Source: Neisseriaceae bacterium (GTDB lineage Bacteria; Pseudomonadota; Gammaproteobacteria; Burkholderiales; Neisseriaceae). Taken from it: DNA of 64,000 nt. Below, piece after piece: positions 19,289-27,103 of this stretch; within the stretch, counting starts at the first letter, position 1; every line of letters starts with the position of its first letter. Below the pieces are notes generated by a model, which worked only from the letters and a program-made list of their open reading frames with translations, was not told the DNA's origin and did not search any database. The stretch is from assembly GCA_017991555.1 (NCBI GenBank), contig JAGOQM010000004.1:144273-208272 (forward strand), given 5' to 3'. The position numbers and the translations under genes were made by a program.

Positions 19289-19370
19289 TGTCTTGATCAC
19301 CCATTCAAAATAGTCTGCTAAAGCAGGCTTGAGGCCTGCTGTTTTATATTAAAAGTAGGAACGATGCACT

Positions 19371-20657
19371 ATGTCTTTCATGCACCAAGAAACGGTTCAA
19401 TCCCTATTTATGGTTTTCTTCATCTTGAGTACCGCACTCAAGGTGTTTTTGTCTTTGCGCCAAAGTCGTCATGTATTAAAGCATGATCAACAGGTGCCAC
19501 GCCGATTTCAGCAGGTCGTGAGCCTAGAAGAACATCAGGCTGCTGCTGATTATACGCTGGCAAAGCAGCGCTTGGCACGCTACCAGATTATTTTTGATGG
19601 CTTTGTCCTATTGGTGCTGACCCTAGGGGGTGGGCTTAATTGGCTCGCGGTGTTGAGTATGGCCAGCAGCGATGGGCCAATCATGCAGGGACTGTGGTTA
19701 ATTTGCTTTTATATTATGGTCAGCTTTGTGGTGAGCTGGCCTTTAATCTATTACCGTCAGTTTAAGTTGGAAAGCGATTTTGGTTTTAATAAGAGTAGCT
19801 TGGGCCTGTTTGTGGCCGATCAGTTTAAAGGCCTTTTGTTTATTGCCATCCTAGGCCTGCCGTTTGTGAGCTTGGTGCTGTGGTTTATGGGCGTGGCCGG
19901 CGCCTCTTGGTGGCTATGGGTGTGGGCCGCGACGGTGGGGTTTACGCTGTTTATCCAATGGTTTTTCCCGACCGTGATTGCGCCACGATTTAACCGATTT
20001 GAGCCGTTGCCAGAAGGGCCTTTAAAAAATGCGGTGTTGGCGCTGCTTGAACAAACGGGTTTTGACAGTCAGGGCCTGTACGTGATGGACGGCTCTAAAC
20101 GGTCGAGCCATGGCAATGCGTATTTTTCTGGCATGGGCAAACACAAGCGGATCGTGCTGTTTGACACCTTAATCAATCAACTAAGCACCGAAGAAATCGT
20201 GGCGGTGTTGGCGCATGAGCTGGGCCACTTTAAAAAGAAGCACATCCAAAAAGGCATGCTGCGGCGGATGGGCTTCACCTTAGTCACCTTGGGCGTTCTA
20301 CATGGTGTGATGCAGTACAGTGGTTTTTATGTCGGCCTCGGCGTCGAAGTCGGCTTTGCCTCGCATGCCATGGCTTTGCTGCTGTTTTTATTGGTGCTGC
20401 CTCTGTTTACGTTTGTGTTTAGCCCGATTGGCTTTATGTTCTCTCGCCGTGATGAATATGAGGCCGACGCCTTTGCCTGCGCACATAGCGATCCAGCACA
20501 TTTGGCCAGTGCTTTGGTGACCTTATATAAGCGTAACGCCAGTACCCTCACGCCCGACCCATTATATGCTTGGTTCTATGATAGCCATCCCCGAGCTGAA
20601 CTCAGAATTAAGGCCATCGAAGCATTGGCGGCCAAAAAGGAAACAAACCATGCGTGA
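19371..20657 (+). CDS. M48 family (Ste24/CAAX prenyl protease-like) membrane metallopeptidase
   Basis: Zinc metalloprotease in the inner membrane. The HExxH motif is AHELGHFKKKHI (about residue 282), with the third zinc ligand in RRDEYEADAFAC (about 360). Several transmembrane segments flank the catalytic part, and the N-terminal region YRQFKLESDFGFNKSSLGLF is typical of the Ste24-like COG0501 group. Length 428 residues. AGTAGGA ends 10 bases before the ATG. Bacteria lack the farnesylated substrates of yeast Ste24, so envelope protein turnover is the inferred role. It overlaps rsgA by 8 bases. Confidence 0.9.
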   Translation: MSFMHQETVQSLFMVFFILSTALKVFLSLRQSRHVLKHDQQVPRRFQQVVSLEEHQAAADYTLAKQRLARYQIIFDGFVLLVLTLGGGLNWLAVLSMASSDGPIMQGLWLICFYIMVSFVVSWPLIYYRQFKLESDFGFNKSSLGLFVADQFKGLLFIAILGLPFVSLVLWFMGVAGASWWLWVWAATVGFTLFIQWFFPTVIAPRFNRFEPLPEGPLKNAVLALLEQTGFDSQGLYVMDGSKRSSHGNAYFSGMGKHKRIVLFDTLINQLSTEEIVAVLAHELGHFKKKHIQKGMLRRMGFTLVTLGVLHGVMQYSGFYVGLGVEVGFASHAMALLLFLLVLPLFTFVFSPIGFMFSRRDEYEADAFACAHSDPAHLASALVTLYKRNASTLTPDPLYAWFYDSHPRAELRIKAIEALAAKKETNHA

Positions 20658-21522
20658 TGCACAAATCATTAAAAGTTACGGCCGTCGCTATGTGGTGCGG
20701 TTACCGGATGAAACCCTCATCGACGCCACCACCCGCGCCAAGCGAGTGGATTATGCCTGTGGTGATTTTGTGGACATCACCATTATTAATGATCATCAAG
20801 CGGTGATTGAAGGCTATCAGCCCCGTAAGAGCCTCCTGCATCGGCAGGATGCGTTTAGAACCAAAGTGATTGCCGCCAACGTCACCCAGCTGATCGTGGT
20901 GTTGGCCGCCGTGCCCACGCCCAGTGAAACGCTGTTACAGCGCGCGCTGCTGGCGGCCGAGGCCGAGCACATTAAGGTGGTCATCTTACTGAATAAGGCA
21001 GATCTGCCCGAGACCGCGGCTTGGCGTACCAAGTTGGCTTTTTATGAGTCTCTTGGCTACCCCGTGTTTGTGCTCAGCGCCTTAGATGACGTAGAGCCGT
21101 TAAGGCCGCTGTTGGCGGGTGAGACCAATATCTTTCTGGGGCAGTCGGGCATGGGCAAGTCAACCTTAACCAATGCCTTGTTAAAGGAAGACATGGCCAG
21201 GGTTGGCGACATCTCAACCGCGCTGGATTCGGGCAAGCACACCACCACGCATGCGGAGCTGTTTGAGTTAGGGGCGGATACTTATTTAATTGATTCGCCA
21301 GGCTTACAAGAGTTTGGCCTACACCATTTAGACCCCACCCAGCTGATTTATTATTTTCCAGACATCGCGCCCTTGGTCGGCCAGTGCCGGTTTCACAACT
21401 GTACCCATCGGCAAGAGCCGGGCTGTGCCATTAAGGCAGCAGTTGAGTCGGGGGCAGTTAAGCCCGCACGCCTGTTGTTTTTACAGCGGGTCACCAGTGA
21501 ACTGCTTAAAGAAGGCCGTTAA
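20650..21522 (+). CDS. rsgA: Small ribosomal subunit biogenesis GTPase RsgA
   Basis: Circularly permuted GTPase that checks late 30S assembly. The G4 motif NKAD comes before the P-loop GQSGMGKST and the G3 motif DSPG, the hallmark of the permutation. The N-terminal OB fold is about residues 1-70. The C-terminal zinc finger is the C/H-rich QCRFHNCTHRQEPGC. The ATG at 20650 has AAGGAAA 6-7 bases upstream and gives 290 residues. It overlaps the protease gene by 8 bases. RsgA activity is inhibited by (p)ppGpp in other bacteria, which links it functionally to relA in this window. Confidence 0.96.
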   Translation: MRDAQIIKSYGRRYVVRLPDETLIDATTRAKRVDYACGDFVDITIINDHQAVIEGYQPRKSLLHRQDAFRTKVIAANVTQLIVVLAAVPTPSETLLQRALLAAEAEHIKVVILLNKADLPETAAWRTKLAFYESLGYPVFVLSALDDVEPLRPLLAGETNIFLGQSGMGKSTLTNALLKEDMARVGDISTALDSGKHTTTHAELFELGADTYLIDSPGLQEFGLHHLDPTQLIYYFPDIAPLVGQCRFHNCTHRQEPGCAIKAAVESGAVKPARLLFLQRVTSELLKEGR

Positions 21523-21569
21523 GCCCTATCGACTAAAAGGCCATAACGCCTAAGGCGTCAGCCCACGGC

Positions 21570-21609
21570 AATCACCCCTATTAAGCGGTTAGTTAATAGG
21601 GGTGATTCT
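21570..21609 (+). terminator. rsgA terminator built into the 3' end of comEA
   Basis: A perfect 15-bp stem (AATCACCCCTATTAA and its complement) with an 8-base loop, followed by TCTTTTT. The right arm encodes the last residues of convergent comEA. Confidence 0.85.
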
Positions 21610-21918
21610 TTTTAAAGCCGGTCTTGGCAGCGTGCTGCGCGGGCCAACCGGCGGTGCCAGCGTCTGAGCGTTGACGTTAATGTCGTTTTGGATGCGTTGA
21701 TAAAGGGCCGGGCCGACGCCTTTTACCTGCTGAATGTCTTCAGCGCGGTGAAAGGCGCCGTATCGAAGCCGATAAGCAACGATGGCCTGAGCCTTAGCTG
21801 GGCCGATGCCGTTTAAGCGTTGCAGTTCGGTTTCGCTGGCTAGGTTAATGTTGACACCGCCCCAGGCGGCGGAAAACCCCAATAAGCACAAATACAGTAA
21901 CCATCGTCGTAGCGGCAT
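21589..21918 (-). CDS. comEA: ComEA-like helix-hairpin-helix competence protein
   Basis: Periplasmic DNA-binding protein that takes up transforming DNA behind type IV pili. The 109-residue product has a signal peptide (MPLRRWLLYLCLLGFSAAWG) followed by the double HhH domain: NINLASETELQRLNGIGPAKA and YGAFHRAEDIQQVKGVGPAL. The short proline-rich tail is not conserved. Small secreted ComEA proteins of this form are used by Neisseriaceae. Its presence with the pil cluster suggests natural competence. The gene is alone on its strand. Confidence 0.93.
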   Translation of the reverse strand: MPLRRWLLYLCLLGFSAAWGGVNINLASETELQRLNGIGPAKAQAIVAYRLRYGAFHRAEDIQQVKGVGPALYQRIQNDINVNAQTLAPPVGPRSTLPRPALKRITPIN

Positions 21919-22439
21919 GATGAAGTCGTCCAGTCAAAGAATAGGGTCAATTAAGAGATAGGCTCAGGCGTGCAATTAAATGGCATTGTATTTTTTGTGG
22001 CGTCGTGAGGAAAGCTAAAACGCAGTAGGCCAACCAAGATCATGTACGACCAAGGGCGAGACGGCGACAAAACCCAGACGCCTGATAAAAGTGTGGTTTT
22101 TTCGATGGCTAGCGACATGTGAAATGGGCAAAAAATGAGCCGCAGGTGTGAATGTGTTGCCAAATATGCAACACTTTTGCAAAAACGGGGAAAAGTGTGG
22201 GTTTTTTGCCACTAAATTTAACTTATTGATTTTATTGTGTTATAATCCGTTTTGTGTGAGGTTTGTTGTATTTCTCGCAAAGTCTTGTCGGTTAGATGTG
22301 ATTAGGTTTTGTATTTTTACAACGAACGATTTATATTTAACTACAGCAATCGCTGGTTATCAGCGGTTAACCATTAAGACTTATAGGTTGGTTTGACTAG
22401 CCCAAAGTTCATTTTGACTGACTAAAAAGGAATACAGCG
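21919..22439. other. Long leader/upstream region of the first porin
   Basis: 521 bases without a supported gene. The 3' 200 bases are very AT-rich and contain the extended -10 described separately. Short minus-strand frames (21951-22212) have no ribosome binding site or recognisable product. Confidence 0.6.
22238..22246 (+). promoter_or_regulatory. Extended -10 promoter for porin 1
   Basis: TGTTATAAT: an exact TATAAT with TG one base upstream. The -35 is weak (TTTAAC 18 bases upstream). It lies about 190 bases before the porin start, so the mRNA would have a long leader. Confidence 0.5.
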
Positions 22440-23540
22440 ATGAAAAAAACTCTGATCGCTTTAGCATTGGTATCACTACCAGTAGCTGCTATGGCAGACG
22501 TTACCCTATACGGCCAATTAAAAGGCGGTGTAGACTTCAAAAAATCTAAAGCTACTGTTGCTGGCGAAAAGCTATCTGACGGTACTACTACTAACGTAGG
22601 CGACTACGGTTCACGTATTGGTTTCAAAGGTTTTGAAGACCTAGGCAACGGCCTAAAAGCCATTTGGCAAGTTGAACAGTCAGTATCTTTGGCTGGTGAC
22701 TCTGGTAAAGGCTGGTCTAACCGCGAAACATTCGTTGGTTTAGAAGGTGGCTTCGGTAAAATCCGCGTTGGTAACTTAGACAACTTTGCTAAGAGCGACA
22801 TGGAAACTACTGACGAGTGGGAATACAGCGACAACTCTCCTGCTCTAGGTTTGGCTATTTTCAACCAAAACAACAACCGCTACGGTCAGTCTATTCGCTA
22901 TGATTCTCCTGAATTTGCTGGTTTCTACGGTTCATTGCAATACACTAACTCTGATGACCGCAATGGCGAAAACTTTGGTACCAACATGGGTAGCGAAGAA
23001 GCTTCTGTATACGGCGTTGGTTTAGGTTACAACTACGGTCCTTACTTTGCTAAATACGCATTCACTTTGGACAAAACTGGTTATAACGAAAAAAATGGCA
23101 AACGTAAAGATGCACAAATTCACCGTGTAGAAGGTGGTTACGATGCTAACAACCTATTGGTAGCCGTTGGTTACGAATACGGTAAAGGTGTTAACTCTTA
23201 CGCTGCTACTTTGATTGACAGTGTTGGTGACAAAGAAGCTTCAGAAATTGCTGCAGAATACTTACCACAAGTTAAGTCTCATCAAGTTGCAGTTACTGGT
23301 GCTTACACCATGGGTAACCTAACTCCTAAAATGACTTACGCTCACGGCTTTAAAGAGAAAAAAGCTACCGACGGCGATAAAATTGCTGACAGCAAGTATG
23401 ATCAAGTGATCATCGGTGCTGACTACGCATTGAGCAAACGCACTACCGCTTTGGTATCTGCTGGCTGGTTGCGTTACGGTAAAGGTGACAACAAAATCGA
23501 ACAAACTGCTGGTTCAGTTGGTCTACGTCACAAATTCTAA
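22440..23540 (+). CDS. Porin 1 (neisserial PorB type, Gram-negative porin family)
   Basis: Outer-membrane 16-strand trimeric porin for small solutes. The signal peptide is MKKTLIALALVSLPVAAMA, cleaved before DVTLYG. SRIGFKGFEDLGNGLKAIWQ and NRETFVGLEGGFGKIRVGN are the conserved first strands and loop region. The protein ends in HKF; a terminal aromatic residue is the signal for BAM-dependent insertion. At 366 residues it is family-sized. The codons are mostly GCT, GGT, GTT and AAC/GAA types, unlike the GCC/GGC-rich neighbours, which suggests very high expression. AAGGAA precedes the ATG. It has its own terminator. Confidence 0.95.
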   Translation: MKKTLIALALVSLPVAAMADVTLYGQLKGGVDFKKSKATVAGEKLSDGTTTNVGDYGSRIGFKGFEDLGNGLKAIWQVEQSVSLAGDSGKGWSNRETFVGLEGGFGKIRVGNLDNFAKSDMETTDEWEYSDNSPALGLAIFNQNNNRYGQSIRYDSPEFAGFYGSLQYTNSDDRNGENFGTNMGSEEASVYGVGLGYNYGPYFAKYAFTLDKTGYNEKNGKRKDAQIHRVEGGYDANNLLVAVGYEYGKGVNSYAATLIDSVGDKEASEIAAEYLPQVKSHQVAVTGAYTMGNLTPKMTYAHGFKEKKATDGDKIADSKYDQVIIGADYALSKRTTALVSAGWLRYGKGDNKIEQTAGSVGLRHKF

Positions 23541-23564
23541 TCTAATTATTTAGATTGGTCTTAG

Positions 23565-23592
23565 AAAAAGCCGGCTTATGCCGGCTTTTTTG
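23565..23592 (+). terminator. Terminator of porin 1
   Basis: Perfect stem AAAAAGCCGGC / GCCGGCTTTTT, TTAT loop, T run. Confidence 0.93.
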
Positions 23593-24084
23593 TGTCTGCT
23601 TATTTTAAAGTGGTGTCCTTATGTTAAGGCACCGCTTTTTTATTTGTCCGTTCTTACGGCGCAATTTGGCAGAAAAAAACCTAAATGCGCATTTTGTTTT
23701 GCATGTCAACAATTATTTCGCATACAAAATAATTTGGCGTTATTTTTGTTTTTTTAGGATATTTTTTAAAATAGGGTCTTGGGGGCATTTTTTTATACTT
23801 AAGTACATGTCGTGAGTGTCATCTGTCTGTACGTGCCCCATCTAAGCCATTAATCTCACGGGGGCGGTCATGGCTTGGCCCCAAAAAAGTTGAATAATGT
23901 CGTTTTTGAGTGCGGATGTCCTGAGTAATGCGTCCATCTATTTGATTTTTCAGCATAAGGCCATTAAATTCATCGCTCGGGTAGCCGCATCGGTCGCGCT
24001 ACACCGAATCAACCCCCTGTGTCGTTTGGGTGGGTCATGAATTTAAAAGCTTATTTACAATTGATGAGATGTGAGGAGAAGGAC
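23593..24084. other. Intergenic region between porins 1 and 2
   Basis: 492 bases, AT-rich in the first half. No gene, no clear promoter and no repeat seen. Confidence 0.6.
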
Positions 24085-25152
24085 ATGAAAAAATGGTTGA
24101 TGTTGGGCCTAGTGGTGGTGCCGGTGACGGCGATGGCTGAGGTGACGATGTACGGCTTGCTTAAAGGCGGGATAGACTACAAGCAAACCAAACGTAACGG
24201 TGAAAAAAATGGCTCCACCACCAACGTGCGGGATTACATTTCGCGCATTGGCTTTCGGGGTGAGGAAAACCTTGGTGAAGGACTGAAAGCCATCTGGCAG
24301 GTAGAGCAAAGCGTGTCGCTAACGGGCAACACCAATACTGGGTGGTCTAACCGTGAAACGTTTATTGGCCTACGGGGAGATTTTGGCACGATCCGCATGG
24401 GCACCTTGCGCAGCTATTTCGACAGCGACATGCGCAATAGCGACCCACGCGACTATGATAGTGTAATTGATTGGGCCGGTGGGTTGAAAATGTACAATCG
24501 GCATACGGTTCGATTCGGTTCCTCCATTCGCTATGACTCCCCTAAATTTTCTGGTTTTGAAGGTTCTGTGCAATACGTGTTGTCCGACAGTGAGAATAAG
24601 GAAGTGGCCGGTCAAAATGAACCCAATAATGAGGATAAGGCCAAATACGTTTTGGGTTTGAAATATACCAATGCGGCTTTGTATGCCAAGTACGCCTTAA
24701 TTTATGACAACAATGGTTACCGTGAGGGTAAGGCGTTAAAGGCCGCCCAGATTCATCGCATTGAGACCGGCTACAATGACGGCGCTGTGCTTGTTGGCTT
24801 AGGCTATGAGTTTGGCAAAGGCGTCGCGCCTTATGGGGTAGACACGCAGTTTGCCGATCAAGGGTGGGATGGCACTCAGGCGGTGACGTCGCAGCAGGTG
24901 GTGTTAACCGGGTCGTATAAAATGGGCAATTTCACCCCAGTGCTCAGCTATGCGCACGGATTTAAAGAAAAAAATACCGGCACAGGGGTTCGGCTTAATG
25001 ACAGCAAATATGATCAGGTTGTGGCCACCGGCACCTATGATTTATCTAAGCGTACGGCGGCCTTGATGGGCGTGGGGTGGATTAAGTTTGGCCCGCAGGA
25101 TGACAAGACCCAGCAAACCGCCTTTACTATGGGGCTGCGCCATCTGTTTTAA
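24085..25152 (+). CDS. Porin 2 (Gram-negative porin family)
   Basis: Second outer-membrane porin, 355 residues. Signal peptide MKKWLMLGLVVVPVTAMA, then EVTMYGLLKGGIDYKQTK. Conserved elements: SRIGFRGEENLGEGLKAIWQ, NRETFIGLRGDFGTIRMG, and terminal phenylalanine in GLRHLF. It is closer to porin 3 than to porin 1; both share GSTTNVRDY in the first loop and MYNRHT in the middle. Codon use is ordinary for the region, so I expect lower expression than porin 1. I start at the ATG 24085 after GAGGAGAAGG; the frame reads 22 residues further up without a signal peptide. Confidence 0.93.
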   Translation: MKKWLMLGLVVVPVTAMAEVTMYGLLKGGIDYKQTKRNGEKNGSTTNVRDYISRIGFRGEENLGEGLKAIWQVEQSVSLTGNTNTGWSNRETFIGLRGDFGTIRMGTLRSYFDSDMRNSDPRDYDSVIDWAGGLKMYNRHTVRFGSSIRYDSPKFSGFEGSVQYVLSDSENKEVAGQNEPNNEDKAKYVLGLKYTNAALYAKYALIYDNNGYREGKALKAAQIHRIETGYNDGAVLVGLGYEFGKGVAPYGVDTQFADQGWDGTQAVTSQQVVLTGSYKMGNFTPVLSYAHGFKEKNTGTGVRLNDSKYDQVVATGTYDLSKRTAALMGVGWIKFGPQDDKTQQTAFTMGLRHLF

Positions 25153-25173
25153 GCTGTACGCACGATCCTCATC

Positions 25174-25197
25174 AAAGCCGACGCGAGTCGGCTTTAT
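25174..25197 (+). terminator. Terminator of porin 2
   Basis: Stem AAAGCCGAC / GTCGGCTTT with a GCGA loop. The T tract is short (TTTATT). Confidence 0.75.
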
Positions 25198-25665
25198 TGT
25201 GAAGAAAGGTAAGGGGTGATCATGGATAAGCGCCGTTTTATGGTCATAAAAAGGGGCAGTAGACCAAATGATTATTTGTTTGATGATGTCAATTTGTTTT
25301 TGAGGAAAAAAAGGAATGACTAAAATGCGAGTGATTTTATAATCTGTTTGGTAGCGAGGGCTGATTGGCGTTTTAATGTGAAATATGAATAATGTGTGGC
25401 GTATTAAACTTAGCATAAGCCACTGGTGCCATAAAGTTAAGGGCTTTTGCTGTGGAGAGATGTTAATTAAGCACAATAATGTTGTTTTTGAGTTAAAGCC
25501 CTATAAAGATGAGGGTATTCAGTTGAGTTCTGTGCGCAAGTCTATTAAATTCAACGTTCGGTTGGGCCTAATCTTAATAAGCCTGATCGTTTCACCGTTG
25601 TTTAAGTGATATTAAAAAAACCTAAAAAAATGATTGCAGGACTTAACTACATTGAGGATGTTTAG
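25198..25665. other. Intergenic region upstream of porin 3
   Basis: 468 bases, AT-rich. A 74-codon frame at 25385-25609 has no signal, ribosome binding site or recognised family, and I do not call it. TATAAT occurs near 25336 without a good -35. Confidence 0.55.
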
Positions 25666-26739
25666 ATGAAGAAGCTACTTATACTGGCAGCGCTGACGGT
25701 GCCGGCGACGGCGATGGCCGACGTGACCCTATACGGCATTTTAAAAGGGGGCATGAATTACAAACAAACCAAGCTGGACGGTAATAAAGATGGCTCGACC
25801 ACCAACGTGCGTGATTATGGCTCGCGCATTGGTTTTCGAGGCAATGAAGATTTGGGCAATGGCTTAAAGGCCATTTGGCAAATCGAACAAACCGTTTCTT
25901 TGGCGGGTAATACCAGCACCGGCTGGACCAACCGCGAATCATTTGTGGGCCTGCAGGGTGATTTTGGTACCCTACGTGTGGGTAACCTACGTAACTACTT
26001 CGACAGCGACATGCGCATGACCGATGCTTGGGAGTACGATGCAGGCTTAGACTGGGCGACCGGTTTGAAAATGTACAATCGTCACACTCGACGCCATGGC
26101 TCTGCCATTCGTTACGACTCACCTAATTTCTCTGGTTTTGAAGCAGCCGTGCAATACATCAGCTCTGACAATGAAAATGAAGAGCTAAGCGGCATGAATG
26201 AGGAAGGCAAGCGCGACAGCGCCAAATACGTTCTGGGCTTGAAGTATGCCAACGCGGGTTTGTATGCTAAATACGGCTTTATGTTGAATAATGAAGGCTA
26301 CATCAAGGATGGCGACCGTAAGGCCATGCAAATTCATCGTCTAGAGGCCGGCTACAACGCCAATAATTTGATCGTTAGCTTAGGCTATGAGTATGGCAAA
26401 GGCGTGGCGCCATTTGGCCAGAAAACGCAGTTGAATCCACCGGAAGAAGTCTTGGCCGAAGGTAAAGCCGTTGACTCCCACCAAGTGGTGGTGACCAGCT
26501 CTTACACCATGGGTAACTTGACGCCTCGCATCACCTACGCACATGGCTTTAAAGAAAAAAATGCCAGCACCGGTGACAAAATGGACGACAGTACCTATAA
26601 CCAAGTGATTGTGGGCGGCGACTATGCGCTGTCTAAGCGCACCACTGGTTTGTTGAATGTGGGTTGGATTAAATTTGGTGCCAACGAAGCAAAAACCCAA
26701 CAAACGGCGGTTAACTTGGGCATTCGCCACATGTTCTAA
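25666..26739 (+). CDS. Porin 3 (Gram-negative porin family)
   Basis: Third outer-membrane porin, 357 residues. The signal peptide ends ATAMA before DVTLYGILKGGMNYKQTK. SRIGFRGNEDLGNGLKAIWQ, NRESFVGLQGDFGTLRVGN and the terminal GIRHMF are conserved. Nearest relative in the window is porin 2; differences concentrate in surface-loop segments (around residues 165-185 and 250-275), as expected for exposed porin loops. GAGGATG precedes the ATG. Codon use is intermediate between porins 1 and 2. It has its own strong terminator, so each porin is a separate transcription unit. Confidence 0.94.
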   Translation: MKKLLILAALTVPATAMADVTLYGILKGGMNYKQTKLDGNKDGSTTNVRDYGSRIGFRGNEDLGNGLKAIWQIEQTVSLAGNTSTGWTNRESFVGLQGDFGTLRVGNLRNYFDSDMRMTDAWEYDAGLDWATGLKMYNRHTRRHGSAIRYDSPNFSGFEAAVQYISSDNENEELSGMNEEGKRDSAKYVLGLKYANAGLYAKYGFMLNNEGYIKDGDRKAMQIHRLEAGYNANNLIVSLGYEYGKGVAPFGQKTQLNPPEEVLAEGKAVDSHQVVVTSSYTMGNLTPRITYAHGFKEKNASTGDKMDDSTYNQVIVGGDYALSKRTTGLLNVGWIKFGANEAKTQQTAVNLGIRHMF

Positions 26740-26752
26740 GCTGTTTGAGTTT

Positions 26753-26780
26753 AAAAAGCCGACTTTCGTCGGCTTTTTTG
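26753..26780 (+). terminator. Terminator of porin 3
   Basis: Perfect stem AAAAAGCCGAC / GTCGGCTTTTT, TTTC loop, T run. Confidence 0.93.
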
Positions 26781-27103
26781 TCGTTTGGGTCTCAGTTTTT
26801 GAAGTGTTTACATTCGGATTGTTAAAAGGATCGTAGGGGGTTTGTTGTATTTTGGCGTGTGGCGACGGATTGGCTGGTGATTGTGGCGGTGCGACCCTAA
26901 AATTCATGGGGGGGTTATTGTGTGGTGGTCAGAAGAAGGCTTAAAGATCGGGGGCGTTGTGGATTTGATTCATCAAAAAGCAGTCGTCAAGCAGCGACCA
27001 TTGGCCATGTTGATCCTACTCGTTGGCTTGCGTTTACTCTGTTTAGGGATAACCGCTATGGCAGCTAAGGAAACTTAGCTGCTTTTTTATTTGAGGGGCA
27101 TGG
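26781..27103. other. Intergenic region upstream of pilF with an orphan terminator
   Basis: 323 bases. A strong hairpin sits just before pilF and no gene I can support feeds it. A 65-codon frame (26881-27078), or its last 24 codons from the ATG at 27007 including the stop, ends inside the hairpin; the short version would encode a hydrophobic 23-residue peptide but lacks a ribosome binding site. Confidence 0.5.
27061..27088 (+). terminator. Terminator upstream of pilF
   Basis: Perfect stem GCAGCTAAG / CTTAGCTGC, GAAA tetraloop, six T. It lies 16 bases before the pilF start, so it ends an unseen upstream transcript or attenuates pilF. Confidence 0.85.

Noticed and set aside
23621..23815. 64-codon frame after porin 1
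   Set aside because: Phenylalanine-rich translation of AT-rich intergenic DNA, directly after a terminator.
25385..25609. 74-codon gene before porin 3
   Set aside because: No ribosome binding site, no recognisable domain and AT-rich composition like the surrounding non-coding DNA.
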